Positions 22,072 through 33,024 of a stretch of 64,000 nucleotides of DNA are shown in pieces. Made by a program: the position numbers and the translations under genes. Numbering within the stretch: position 1 is the first letter of the stretch; every line of letters starts with the position of its first letter. The stretch lies in the NCBI GenBank assembly GCA_008638375.1, contig CM018047.1, forward strand, positions 51,406,679 through 51,470,678. Direction: 5' to 3'. The notes beneath the pieces were generated by a model. The model was not told the DNA's origin and did not search any database. It was given only the letters and a program-made list of their open reading frames with translations. This DNA is from Nyssa sinensis. Taxonomy: Eukaryota; Streptophyta; Magnoliopsida; Cornales; Nyssaceae.

Positions 22072-23401
22072 ATGGCTCCAAATTGTCGTTCCAAACAAGT
22101 AACTCAAAGCCAACCATTAGCCGGAGACGAAGAAGGCGAAACTTCCGATCCTGTACAACAATAACTCGACCAAATCAGGGATCAGATGCGGAGGAAATCC
22201 GATCAGATGCAAGGACAACTCTCGGCCATATCCCAGGTCTTGGCTTCTTTAACCCAGAACCTGCCGGGTATCCCCGTATATCTTCCACCGGGCATCCTTG
22301 AAGGAGGAGATCCGATCCCTCCTACCATTGGCGGAAGACCTTATGAAGAGGGAGGTCCCAGCGCCCGTCCATCCTATCCCTAGGACGCGTCTCAAGCCAG
22401 AGATGAACCTCACCACTCCAATATCATGGGAAGAGAGGTGCCAAATATTCATCCGAATGTACACCATCACAGCAGAAATAGGATCTTGAGTCCTGTGAAT
22501 TCAGGAGCCAACCCGATACAGTCAGGCTCCCGCCCTCAACAAGCATCAATCCCGCTCCAAAGACCATCAGGACATGTCATTCCTAGTCAGGAGCATCCTT
22601 TACATACCGGACATAAGGTTGGCATGCTTGGATTACAGTACTCTGCCCCATCTAGAGTACGACCAAGGATGGAAGAAGTGGCAAACTCCGTAAGACAGGC
22701 AGCCCATGCCAGAGAAAGAAACGTTCCCCCCAAATAATACGAAATAGCATGACTGCTCGGTAGGTTCACCACCCCGTTCACGGCAGCCATATTGTCGGAG
22801 GAACGTCCTCAGAAGTTTATTGTCCCAAAATTTACTCCGTATGATGGGTCGGAAGACCCTGGAGACCACTTCTCCAACTATCAACATACGATGGCCCTGC
22901 ATGGGGCCACCGATGCTTTCTTGTGCCGCACATTTGTTACAAGTCTTAAAGGCGCAGCCCTACGATGGTTCCACAACCTACCCCAGGAGTCGGTCCCGAG
23001 CTTTTATGAGCTCAGCAGACGTTTCCTTGACCGATTTTTAACCAGTAGGAGGCTCAGAAAGGGACCAGAATTTCTCCTGACAATAAAACAACAGAAGGGA
23101 GAATCGCTTAGAGAATACATCGCTCGGTTCAATTCTGAACTCACAGAAATTATGGACTGCGGTCTCGGATTTTTGGTGGCAGCACTTCATGCGGGGCTTT
23201 GGCCGGGATGCTTCCACGATTCCCTGACCAAGAATCCCCCGAAAGACATGGCGTCACTAATGGAGCGAGCAAGAAAGCATATAAATTTGAAAGATACCAG
23301 GGCATCTCTTCGCAAAGCTAAAGAGCAGGCTCAGCAAAATGACAATGCCCAAAAGCAAAGCCCTGGAAGTACCAACAAAAGACAAAGGGAGATTCAAAAA
23401 T
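22072..23401 (+). pseudogene. Ty3/Gypsy Gag, interrupted
   Basis: One frame from ATG 22072 is interrupted by four stops: TAA 22162, TAG 22381, TAA 22735 and TGA 22750. The long open stretch from ~22792 codes a clear retrotransposon gag domain (KFTPYDGSEDPGDHF, GAALRWFHNLP, SFYELSRRFLDRF, SLREYIARFN), then a charged Gln/Lys-rich tail. Protease and pol are absent: near 23387 the gag sequence runs directly into duplicated segment DNA matching 16182. The last ~5 codons are therefore read from flanking DNA. A decayed, truncated element. Confidence 0.85.
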
Positions 23402-23544
23402 AGTCTCTTATAAAGTGTCTAATTAGGATAAAGTGCAACCAAAATATTTTAACTACTAAAGTCTCTAATTATTTTCTTGATAAAAATATCTTTTCTCATA
23501 AAAACACAGATAAAACAATTTTTTCCGTCCAATTTGTGTCTAGT

Positions 23545-23875
23545 GTTGCGATCCCACATCGGTTGTGAGTAGGGGGTCTTGAGTCATATAAACGATCCGG
23601 TACCTCTATCCATCAGTTGCAGCTTTTGGGTCAGAGCTCGGCCTATAACAGTGGTATCAGAGTCGACCCGAGACTCCGATGGTCAGGAGGTAACCATTAA
23701 GCACAAGGCCTGAACCAGCCTTGAGGCTCGATCGTGACGAGGGCGTCACGGATTTGGGTGGGAGAGTATGTCACGATCCTACATCGGTTGTGACTAGGAG
23801 GGAGTATGTCACGATCCTACATTGGTTATGACTAGGAGGTCTTGGGCCATATAAACGATCCGGTACCGAAATTTA
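23545..23875 (+). mobile_element. TRIM family 2, partial with repeated LTR starts
   Basis: LTR 23545-23648 is followed by TGGTATCAGAG (23651), an interior with TGGTCAGGAGGTAACC, the purine tract GGGTGGGAGAGTA, then two successive LTR starts TGTCACGATCCTACAT (about 23770 and 23807). The last is complete to GATCCGGTACC (23865) before flanking DNA resumes. The stuttered LTR start points to slippage or template switching. Confidence 0.7.
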
Positions 23876-23889
23876 AAAAATTTCTTAAA

Positions 23890-25090
23890 TGAAAAACATA
23901 TTACACATGATTTTAATAATGCATCAAACAATCTTTGTTTCTTAAGAAAGTGGTAATACTCCAACATTGATAAAATAAAAAAATTAGATAAAAAAAATAC
24001 ACAACTAAAAAAAAAAATAACAAAAAATGTATTGTCAAAAAAAAAAAGAAAATTTAATTCTATTAATAAAGTTTTATTCGTATTACACTCAAATCTTTTT
24101 ATTGCTATCTATTTAGATAAAAAAAATTATGTAAATATTTTATTAATAGAGTTTTATTTAATATATAACTCTCTCTTGTTGAAAAATACCTAAATTTTAT
24201 CTTACAAAAATAAAAACATAACATATATAAAAAATAAAGTAAAAAATTATATTAATATTAAAAAAAAGTCCATTTAAAGTTTTTACTTTATCAGTTCAAG
24301 TCTTTAGACTCGAAGAGCCTACTGCAGGTTTCCTCGCTCAACACGTTGACCACTATCTCTTAATTTACACCCAAGTTTTTTGTTTTTATCTCAAGAAGCC
24401 ATTGTCCTTGATCCACCTGACCTGACCATTATATCAGACACATTGGTTTTTGGACCCTTAATTCAAGCAATCATATAACAACAAGGCAGTGGTATCTAAC
24501 TAAAGGCATGTTGAGGACAAGAAGTGGTAGGGATTAGAATGCAATGGCTGTTTCTCGCAAAAGTTTGGTCACAAGACTAGCTAGGGACCTTAGATGTGGA
24601 GATAAATTTAGAGAGAGGAGCCCATGGAGATCTATTTTTGCGTGGTATTAGAAATTGAAATGCGTTCTTAAAATTAAATCCTTTTTATGATTAATTTTAA
24701 GGCACAATCTTCCATCAAGGGCAGCTCTTAATAGGTGAGGTATCATTGTTGATATTTTTTTATGATTTTTGTCCTGACAAGTTTGAGGATTTAAATCATA
24801 TAAATTTTTTTTAATTATCGTGCTGTTAGGCATCTTTGGGACTTAATTTCGAGGGATTGGACGGTTCCAAAAAGTGAAAGTAAGGACGTTGTAAAGTGGT
24901 TAAAGGAAATCCAGCTCATGGGTAGAGTTATCTATGAAATGGGAGAAAAAATTGTTAATATTCTTTGATAATTGTGGTGTCATTGTAATAATAGAATTTT
25001 GCATAGTGAGAAATTTAATCCTTTTAAAATTATCATTACAATAGTACCTCTATGTACCACACTATTTGATGGCAACATGCTAACATCGTC
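23890..25090. other. AT-rich duplicated DNA, copy 2
   Basis: Second copy of the segment at 16515-17357; no gene seen. It keeps the 24450-24630 stretch that copy 1 lacks. Confidence 0.5.
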
Positions 25091-25093
25091 AAA

Positions 25094-25389
25094 CTAAGAC
25101 CAAGTATTACACATTATCTCCACATGCAAATTAATTCCCCTACTATTATGAACCTCAAACATTCTTAAAATATCTTTATCACTCTCTATTGGCATTTTAT
25201 CTTTAGACCCAGGAACATCACATAGCATTATTGGTGCCAAACCAACCCTTGAGGACAAATTAGACAATGGCACTTGACCTATATCTTCAATCAGATCTTG
25301 GTAACCATATCTGTTAGGGTCAACATTTCTTATGACATTCACTGTTTCACTATAATGAACAACTAAATCATATCTATAACAAGCCATAG
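25094..25389 (-). pseudogene. PB1-like domain fragment, copy 2 (shorter)
   Basis: Same exon start as copy 1 (CAG acceptor then ATG at 25387) and clearly the same protein (VIRNVDPNRYGYQDLIEDIG, MPIESDKDILRMF). It stops at a TAG (25096-25094) after CNTWS, where the other copies read on. The upstream ~830 bases are deleted. Confidence 0.45.
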
Positions 25390-25744
25390 CTGAAAAATAT
25401 AAAAATAGGGATAACATATTAACACAATGAAACAAAATTGGAAAACATTAACAATTATTCAAATTAGACACAACATATTAACATAATGGAACATAATTAG
25501 TACTGTACACATCATCACAGTACTAATATATTTCAACATTATTTTAATATATTTTGTACAATAAGCAATTTGGTAATTTTAAATTTGTCGTTAATGTCAA
25601 TTTTTTTGACATGTCTGACAAGAGTCGGTGTCATTTAAAAAAGTATAAAAGAAAATATCTGTAATTGTTAAAAACTATAAAAAAGATAAGTATAATTAAC
25701 TCATATATATATATATATATGTTTGTGCGTGTATATAATAGGTG

Positions 25745-25955
25745 TTGACCATGGGCCTTGTTGTAACAGCTTAAAGGACCAACCTAGACTAGGGGATGTG
25801 AAATTTGAGATCAGCTTTCAAGGGCATGGGTGGATCTCGTTGAAGGATTCTGTAGGTCTTCCTTATCTCAGAAGTAAGGAGAGCAATTTGTGTATGGGGT
25901 GGTTGAGTTTTTGCCATCAAATAATGTCACTTTGTCTCCACAAAAGTTAATTTTT
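25745..25955. repeat. Conserved block Q, copy 3
   Basis: Near-identical to copies 2 and 5; lies ~4.1 kb downstream of RLP2 on the RLP's strand. Confidence 0.75.
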
Positions 25956-28900
25956 ATTTGAATTCTTTTCCTTTTATTTGGTTTATCCCTTTTCCTTTGA
26001 ATTTATTGGAAAAAAATTCTAAACAAATAATAATAAAAAATACTTGATATACTGGTTTAATTTATTAGATTGAATGTGTCAATGACTTTTTTTTTTTGTA
26101 ATTTATAAATATATTTTGTTTTTTTATTTAAGTTTTTTTAAAAAATTTATAATAAATGATGTCATCTAATAAATTAATTCAATAAATCAAAGGAGTGTTT
26201 CTCACATTACTCAATAATAATTTCATGAAGATTTTTTCTTTTTCTTTTTTTAAAAAAAGATAACAAATATGTTTGAATTGCGTTTTTTAAGAAATTAAAA
26301 TAAAATACATTATTCCCAATGTCGCAAAAAGTCCATACAAGAAATTGCTATATTAAATGAGAAAAAGAAAAAAAAAAAGTTCCTAAAAGCACAAAAATTC
26401 AATCCCTATGAACACTATAGAGGGTTGTGGAGAATCAAACTTTGATTTGTTGGTTCTTTTTTCTTTTTTTTCTTGGGAGAGGGGAGGGGACATTTGATGT
26501 ATATCTTTTTTTTTTTTTCTCTAATGAAGTATTCAACAATATTATATAATTATAAATCACTAACAACCAACTAAACCACTAAATTAAAGAGTCTTTTAAA
26601 TATGGATTCTGGATCAATAAATTAGACCAGTTAACAATTGAGTAAAAATAATACTCACATTCCTCTTATAAAGAAAGTGAGCCTTGAACTCACTACTTTC
26701 ACTTAATGAACAAAGGCCATTATGGCCAACTCAACAAGTCCCAACTAGTTTGATGTGTCTTTTCTATCTTTACAAAATTATACAGTTACTTTCCCCGGGA
26801 AATAATCCCATCTTGCTATAACAAAACCAAGTTGATTACTAATCCTATTATTGAATCAAGTCTCGACTTGTTGATTCCCAAAGAGAGAAAAATAACAAGA
26901 AAATAAAATTAAGCTACCTAGAATAATATTTTAAAATTTGCAAAACAGATATTTAGTATATCAACGGTTTAACATCCTTATTTGATTAGTAAAATTGTTC
27001 TACTGATTTGTGTAAAAACATAGGGGCAATTTTATGATCAATTATTCCCCCAATTTTAGTAAAACGATTACAAAAATTCTATTCTTTTACGTGCTATCAT
27101 ACAATATAAGAAAATACACTCCATTCTATTTTAAAATTGTTTAATAAAACTCTTTGTTAGTCTCTTTTTTTTTGAGTATTTATTTGACAAAAAAAAAAAT
27201 TCCGATCTAGAAATCAAATGGTCATTATTCAGTGTTGATTCTCCTTACGCAAGGTGCTAGAAATGGTAGATGATTTATAAACCAAAATTCAGTGAGGAAT
27301 TGTTGAAGCTAAAAATGGCACAACTTAACAACCAAGGTGTAGTTAAGTTGAAACAATAATGCTGCATTAGGACATTAAATTATTCTGCACTTGGGTTATA
27401 GCACAGTAAAGGTAGACCATTAAGATCATGGTCACATATTACCCATCCGGATAGTTTGCACTTCGAACGGATAAATTTCACCAGCTTCCACTAATTTTTG
27501 TACATGTGTTACGCTATTTATTGGCATATATATAGGTGATCATCGGCCACTCGCCCCAGAAACCCCTGAGCTGGTAATATACCAAGAGATTCTCCCAACC
27601 AAGCTACCCATTGGGTTCACATAGTACCCATATGTTTGTCTCATGGTGTTGTATTTTGGTCTATAAAGGAAAACCCAATGTCCTATGGGACAGAAAGTAT
27701 GTAATAAAATACCCTTAAAAAATTGTGGTTGCAATGACATTATATCTTTAAAGGTGTTGTTTTGTTTTGTGTTGGACTAATTTGTTGGACATATTAGAGA
27801 AGCACAGCTCTCGATTCCTGTTGGGGGGGGAATTTGATAATTGTAAACTTACACGCAGATATGTGACATATACTAGCAAGTCAAACATTTTTACATGTTT
27901 TTATTTTATTTTCATTTTTTAACAATGCATTGAATTTCAGTATGCAAGTTCATCTAGAGAAAAAAGGAAAAGAATTTGTAGAGACTCTATTTGGTTGTAC
28001 ATTGGACAACTAATTTGAATAATTTTTTATAAAAAACCATTTTTTTCTTTTGAAATGGTAAGAAAACATTAAAAAACATGTGAGGAAAGGAAATAAAATT
28101 TTACATAAATATGAATTCATCTATTTCTATTCCCTTCTCCCTTTTTCTTTCCCTCATTGTTTCTGAGACCCTTAAGTGGCCTCTCTTCAGTCTTTGCAAG
28201 AGGCAAGAGGCAAGAGAATCACGTAAATGTATAGGGGTTGTCTAATGCCGAAGAAGTGGTGACATGGAAGGGCTAACTCCTCTCTTTGCTTGGAGCTGCT
28301 AAGAAATTGTGGAATCTGAAGTTTTCATTACTGTCAAAGTTTTAGCTACAAATGTTTGTATGTTTTCTGTCTGTTCTTTGTTCTTGCACAAGGGACAGGA
28401 GAGGAGGAGTTTTGTTGAGCATTCCTTGTTTTATATGGTATCTTTGAAAGGAAACTTCCTTATATAATTCAACATAACAGATAGTCTTACAAACAACCAA
28501 ATTTTACTGTGTGATAATTTCCTTTGACATGGGCAATTTACTTTTAATCAAAGTTTCAATTAACTGTAACGGTCACGCTGACACAAGCATTAAGTATAAT
28601 AGACATAATGTAACAAATATGACTATTTAGAGCATGTTTCATCGCACAATCCTTAATTATTGTACCAATACACATGTTTTAATTACATAATTTCATATAT
28701 ATATATTTGAGTTTTTATTTATCTTTGGTGAATTTTATGAAATTTATAAATATAATTTCATAGAAATGAAGAGTTTTATATTATTTTTTAACTCCCTGGA
28801 AACAAGATAAGTGTATTAATAATCACATTTCATCAATTTTATGTTTAGAAAAGCACTAAAATATGAAAATAAATTAAATTTATAGAGATTTAACACTAAA

Positions 28901-29160
28901 CCATATAGAAATTACATTGACAATTAAACTAAAAAAATCATCTGTCATCAAATTTTTCTGATCAAGCAAATATTAAAAATTGGAGTAGGCCCAAGTAGGA
29001 GATTTATATTAAAGGATTTTAGAAAACAATAAACAAACAAAAAGAAAAAAGGAGAAAATATTGTATTTTAAGAAGTCTCTCAGTATTTTGGAAGGCAAAG
29101 AAACTGATTTAGGATGACTGGTAGACCAATAAAATAGAAGTTTGTAAAAAGTATTATATT
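25956..29160. other. Duplicated AT-rich DNA downstream of RLP2
   Basis: Matches 59150-62360 over most of its length. Relative to that copy, ~75 bases are missing at about 27855 and the insertion at 60028-60400 is absent. Includes a poly-G run at 27822. No gene recognised. Confidence 0.55.
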
Positions 29161-29217
29161 TTGAATGCATTATTTTGTTTAATTTTTTATTTGACTAAAT
29201 TTGTTTGGTGTTGCAGT

Positions 29218-29515
29218 GCTATCCGAATGCCACAACGTTTAGGAGAAAAAGGCCTAGTTAGGTTGGATGATATGAAATATCTTCTTGGAGATATTGTTGG
29301 TACAGGTGCTTATATATGCATGGGCATCATCATCCATCAGGTGTTAGGCCTAAATTCTTAGGAGCTCTGTTAGTTGCCGATGACACTTACTATCCCTGTG
29401 CAGATGACATCCTTGCTGCTTATGATAGTCCTATTGTTAATTCCGGTGACGATCTCAATACACCAAATCCTATGCAACAAAATTTGGAGGACTTGCTACT
29501 GATAATAACCATCTA
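29218..29515 (+). pseudogene. Unidentified gene fragment (copy 2, best preserved)
   Basis: A splice-acceptor-like TTTGGTGTTGCAG ends near 29217 and is followed by exon-like sequence. Two overlapping frames are open: one reads LGEKGLVRLDDMKYLLGDIV (to 29361), the other LGALLVADDTYYPCADDILA and DDLNTPNPMQQNLEDLL (to 29516). A frameshift between them would explain one original exon. Copies at 11528 and 62405. I do not recognise the family. Confidence 0.4.
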
Positions 29516-29613
29516 AGTCCAACATTCGCTCTCAATTTTCATTGTTTAACATTTAAGCCCACTTGGTATAACATTAATTTAGAGCATTAAAATAAAGAGA
29601 ATATTAGTCATTG

Positions 29614-29640
29614 ATATATATATATATATACACACACACA
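29614..29640. repeat. (TA)n(CA)n microsatellite downstream of RLP2
   Basis: TA units followed by CA units; positional counterpart of 11895-11931, 52085-52121 and 62780-62835. Confidence 0.8.
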
Positions 29641-29897
29641 CAGAGAGAAGAAAGAAATGGACAAATCTAGGTGAACAAATTTGAAAATGTGGCTGCAAGT
29701 GACTTGATAATCAATCTAATTGCATAACTTCATAATAACACATAATATATATATATAGGTCATTACAGGGATTTATAGATAACTAGAACAAGTACAAACT
29801 AGCTAATTGCATCACTTTTTAAATATAAATAACCAAAGCTAAAACCATCCCCAGTATACATATAAATCTAAGAAAGGAAATATTACCCATTCAAATT

Positions 29898-32800
29898 TCA
29901 GTTTCTTTGACCTCTTTTTCTTCTCGGCTTTTGTTGCTTCCTCCCAAAAGTTTTGACAAACAAATTGTTTTGAAACCAATCATGATACCTCGTGGTCAAA
30001 GTGTGCCCAATGATCAACCCAACTATTAGCCCACTTCCATATCCTGCGAATATGAATATCCAATCAAATTCACTTAGGAACTCTGAATCAGTAGCTTCTT
30101 CACTAGTTGAAGGTGGCACTGATGGGGACTCCCCTGAAATTATACATTTCTTTGACAAAGGGTCTCCGCACAATCCTGAATTCCCTTGGTAGGAATTGTT
30201 CTCAAATGTATCAAATTGTTTCCCACGTGGTATGGGACCAGTGAGATTGTTATCAGAGACATTTAAGAATGCAAGGAAGGTGAGTTGTGCTAGTTGTAGA
30301 GGGATCTCTCCCGAGAGCCTGTTCTGAGAAAGGTCTAATGATTCAAGGTTTGTTAGGTTCTCGAAGGATGATGGGATTAAACCAAAAAAATCATTGCCAG
30401 AAAGATTGAGCAGTTGAAGCCCTTTGAGCTCTCCAATGTACTCTGGAATCTGCCCTTTGAATTTGTTGCTTGAGAGATCAACAGCTGTGAAGGTATTGAG
30501 GATCTTCTCATACACTCTTTTTACTCCTTTGTTTGTCATGACCATGGAGTATTCATAATTTTGACGCCAATTAGCATTCTGCACTTGAAAACTTATGTTT
30601 GCCTGCAAATATCTCACCCCATCTACCTTGGAAATTTTCATTGCTTTAAAATTTTGAAAGAATTCTTGAGGCAAATCACCAGTAAAACCATTGTCAGAGA
30701 GGTCAATGATGTGCAAGTTTGAAAGCTTTAATTTGGTTTTGGGACTCCATATTGCATCATGGAATTTGTTGCCTCGTAAAATGAGAACCTGCAGCTCTGA
30801 TAGAGCCCCCAACCAAAATGGGAAAGTGTCCTCAATTTGATTGTTTCCAAGATCAAGAATCTCCAGCATTGCACAATTTTCCAATGATCTTGGTATCGGC
30901 CCTTGTAAATGATTTTGACTAAGGTCGATCATCCTCAATTTGCAGCTGACTGAGTATGTTGGAGGAATGGTGCCGCTAAAGTTGTTTCCTCTGAGATTCA
31001 ATACTGACAGAGAATTACTAAAGTTGCCGAAGCACAAAGGAATTTCACCATTAAATTTGTTGTCAGACAAATCAAGTGTATAAAGAGAACTCACTTGACA
31101 GATTAATTGTGAAATTTCTCCTGTCAGACTATTGTTCGACGCTTTATAAGAAAAGGTCGATCGTGGGGGAATTGGGAGGGATCCTTGCAGCATGTTAAAG
31201 CTGACGTCAAACATTCCTAAGTTAGTCCATGGAAGAAAATCTGGAAGCTTGCCAAAGCTTGTTAGAAAGTTGTGAGAAAGTGTGATTGTTCCCAGAGTTT
31301 TTATACTTGAGTTCCACATCCATTCTGGTATTTGACCATGAATATTATTCCCGTCGAGGAATAGATACTTTAATTCATCTTGGAATCGCAGGAAATTAGG
31401 GAACTCCCTTAAGTTGCATGACTCCAATCCTAAAAGCTCAAACTTTGGAAGAGTTGCATTGATACTGTAATTATTGTTGCTGATGTGCAATGATAAATTG
31501 TTGCCTGATAATTGAAAAGAAATTAGATTTTTGAGCTTAAGAAAGATATCCATGTCCACTGTGCCATTGAAGTTATTTGAAGATAGACTAAGAATTTCTA
31601 GATTCTTGAGTTTAGAGAATGAGCTTGGAATTGGGCCTTGCAGTTGATTTTCCATCAGCTGTATTTCAGTTAAATGAGTGAGGTTCATAAGCCAAGATGG
31701 GATTTGACCAAATAAGTGATTTGAGTAAAGGTTTAACACAGTAAGTTGGGTTAGGTTTGCAAGAGAAACTGGGATCTCGCCATATAGATTGATATCACCA
31801 AGGGACAATTCAGAGAGTTTTTCTAGCTTGCCAATCCAAGGCAGAGTCCATCGGTTGAATTCATTGAAGGAAAGTGATAAAGAAGTGAGTTGCGATAAGC
31901 TTGCCAGAGATGGAATCTGGCCACCAAAATCGTTAGACTCAAGGTCCAACATGGTGAGCTGGGTCAGGTTACTAAGTGAAGCTGGAAGGGACCCGGAGAA
32001 ATTACATTCACTGAGATCCAACTCACTCAAGGAACTTAGATTTCCAATTGAATTCGGTAGCTTACCAGAGAAACTCGTGCCCGCAAGTTTCAATATCTTG
32101 ATGGGGCCGCTTTGGTGAAATTCTGGCAAATAACCAGTAAGATTTTGATTAAACCGGACACTAAGAACTTGTAGCTTTGGTAGGTGGAATATGCCTATTG
32201 GAAATTCACCATGCAGACCACAATTTCTTAGAACGATAGCTGTCAAAGAAGGTAAATTGACCAGGACATCAGGTACTTCAGAAGATATGCTCACATTAGA
32301 GAGAGAGAGCTCACTAATTCTGGTTAAGTTTTGAACTAGAGTTGCAAGGCTAGGCTCATGGAGCTTCAAAGGATTGAATGATAGATTCAGGGAGGTCAAT
32401 TGGGTCAGCATGGAGATTTCTAATGGGATCTGGCCATTGAACGAAGAAAAGTAGAGGTCAAGACTTCTTAGCTCAGAAAGATTGCCAATTGCAGATGGGA
32501 TTGGAGAATAATTGAAGTCATTATCAGCAAGATGAAGCCTTTGAAGGTGAGCAAGGCGGAAGAGGCTACTATTAGAGTTTATTGAACCATAGAGAAGACT
32601 ACTGCTAAGGTCAAGGCCTATTACATGACCAGTGCCCTCATTGCACTCAACGCCATCCCATAAGCAGCAGTCGTTACTTTCTCCTTGGAGCTTCCATGAT
32701 GCAACCTTTGGGTAAGCAGAAGGATCTCGAGAAGCATGCTCACTAATTGAAAAGCTTTGCTTGAATTGCCACAAGGCAGAGCTCTCGTCTTCATGGCACA

Positions 32801-32903
32801 GTGGCTGTGTAAAAGATGACGAATTAGTCAATATAAAAAGATGAGAACAGGAGAGTAAGAAGAGAAAGTGCATTAACATAAATAGATACAAAGATAACCC
32901 CAT
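29898..32903 (-). CDS. RLP2: LRR receptor-like protein (Cf-9/RLP12 type), intact
   Basis: A single-exon 1001-codon frame from ATG 32903 to TGA 29898; the start lies 63 bases after a TATA box and gives a signal peptide (hydrophobic residues ~5-26). Order of domains: LRRNT cap with CHEDESSALWQFK (~36) and CCLWDGVEC (~79); about 27 LRRs of the extracellular LxxLxLxxNxLxGxIP type; a non-LRR island (~750-805, with NKGVKRVYEKILNTF); four further LRRs; the C-cap GNSGLCGDPLSKKC (~907-920); an acidic Ser/Glu-rich spacer; a membrane helix (~948-969) with two GxxxG motifs (GLIVG, GLIIG); and a 32-residue basic tail without a kinase. Many N-glycosylation sequons are present. Known family members sit in the plasma membrane and signal through SOBIR1, using the GxxxG helix and acidic juxtamembrane region. 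Ligand unknown. No lesions seen, so probably functional. Confidence 0.95.
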   Translation of the reverse strand: MGLSLYLFMLMHFLFLLSCSHLFILTNSSSFTQPLCHEDESSALWQFKQSFSISEHASRDPSAYPKVASWKLQGESNDCCLWDGVECNEGTGHVIGLDLSSSLLYGSINSNSSLFRLAHLQRLHLADNDFNYSPIPSAIGNLSELRSLDLYFSSFNGQIPLEISMLTQLTSLNLSFNPLKLHEPSLATLVQNLTRISELSLSNVSISSEVPDVLVNLPSLTAIVLRNCGLHGEFPIGIFHLPKLQVLSVRFNQNLTGYLPEFHQSGPIKILKLAGTSFSGKLPNSIGNLSSLSELDLSECNFSGSLPASLSNLTQLTMLDLESNDFGGQIPSLASLSQLTSLSLSFNEFNRWTLPWIGKLEKLSELSLGDINLYGEIPVSLANLTQLTVLNLYSNHLFGQIPSWLMNLTHLTEIQLMENQLQGPIPSSFSKLKNLEILSLSSNNFNGTVDMDIFLKLKNLISFQLSGNNLSLHISNNNYSINATLPKFELLGLESCNLREFPNFLRFQDELKYLFLDGNNIHGQIPEWMWNSSIKTLGTITLSHNFLTSFGKLPDFLPWTNLGMFDVSFNMLQGSLPIPPRSTFSYKASNNSLTGEISQLICQVSSLYTLDLSDNKFNGEIPLCFGNFSNSLSVLNLRGNNFSGTIPPTYSVSCKLRMIDLSQNHLQGPIPRSLENCAMLEILDLGNNQIEDTFPFWLGALSELQVLILRGNKFHDAIWSPKTKLKLSNLHIIDLSDNGFTGDLPQEFFQNFKAMKISKVDGVRYLQANISFQVQNANWRQNYEYSMVMTNKGVKRVYEKILNTFTAVDLSSNKFKGQIPEYIGELKGLQLLNLSGNDFFGLIPSSFENLTNLESLDLSQNRLSGEIPLQLAQLTFLAFLNVSDNNLTGPIPRGKQFDTFENNSYQGNSGLCGDPLSKKCIISGESPSVPPSTSEEATDSEFLSEFDWIFIFAGYGSGLIVGLIIGHTLTTRYHDWFQNNLFVKTFGRKQQKPRRKRGQRN

Positions 32904-32965
32904 ATTATATATCTAACAAACTTTAGTAAGACCTTTGGTGGAACATGAAATCAGGAGTGAGAAGC

Positions 32966-32972
32966 TTTTATA
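32966..32972 (-). promoter_or_regulatory. TATA box of RLP2
   Basis: TATAAAA on the minus strand, 63-69 bases upstream of the ATG, at the same place as in RLP1 and RLP3. Similarity with other RLP promoters ends about 50 bases further upstream (near 33025), so RLP2 lacks the (GA)n tract of the RLP1-type promoter. Confidence 0.65.
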
Positions 32973-33024
32973 GATGGGATTCCAGTCAGACACAAATAAT
33001 GAATAAGTGCTATACATGCAATCA

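Noticed and set aside
29898..32903. Receptor kinase instead of receptor-like protein
   Set aside because: Only a 32-residue basic tail follows the membrane helix, and no kinase motifs occur in any frame downstream.
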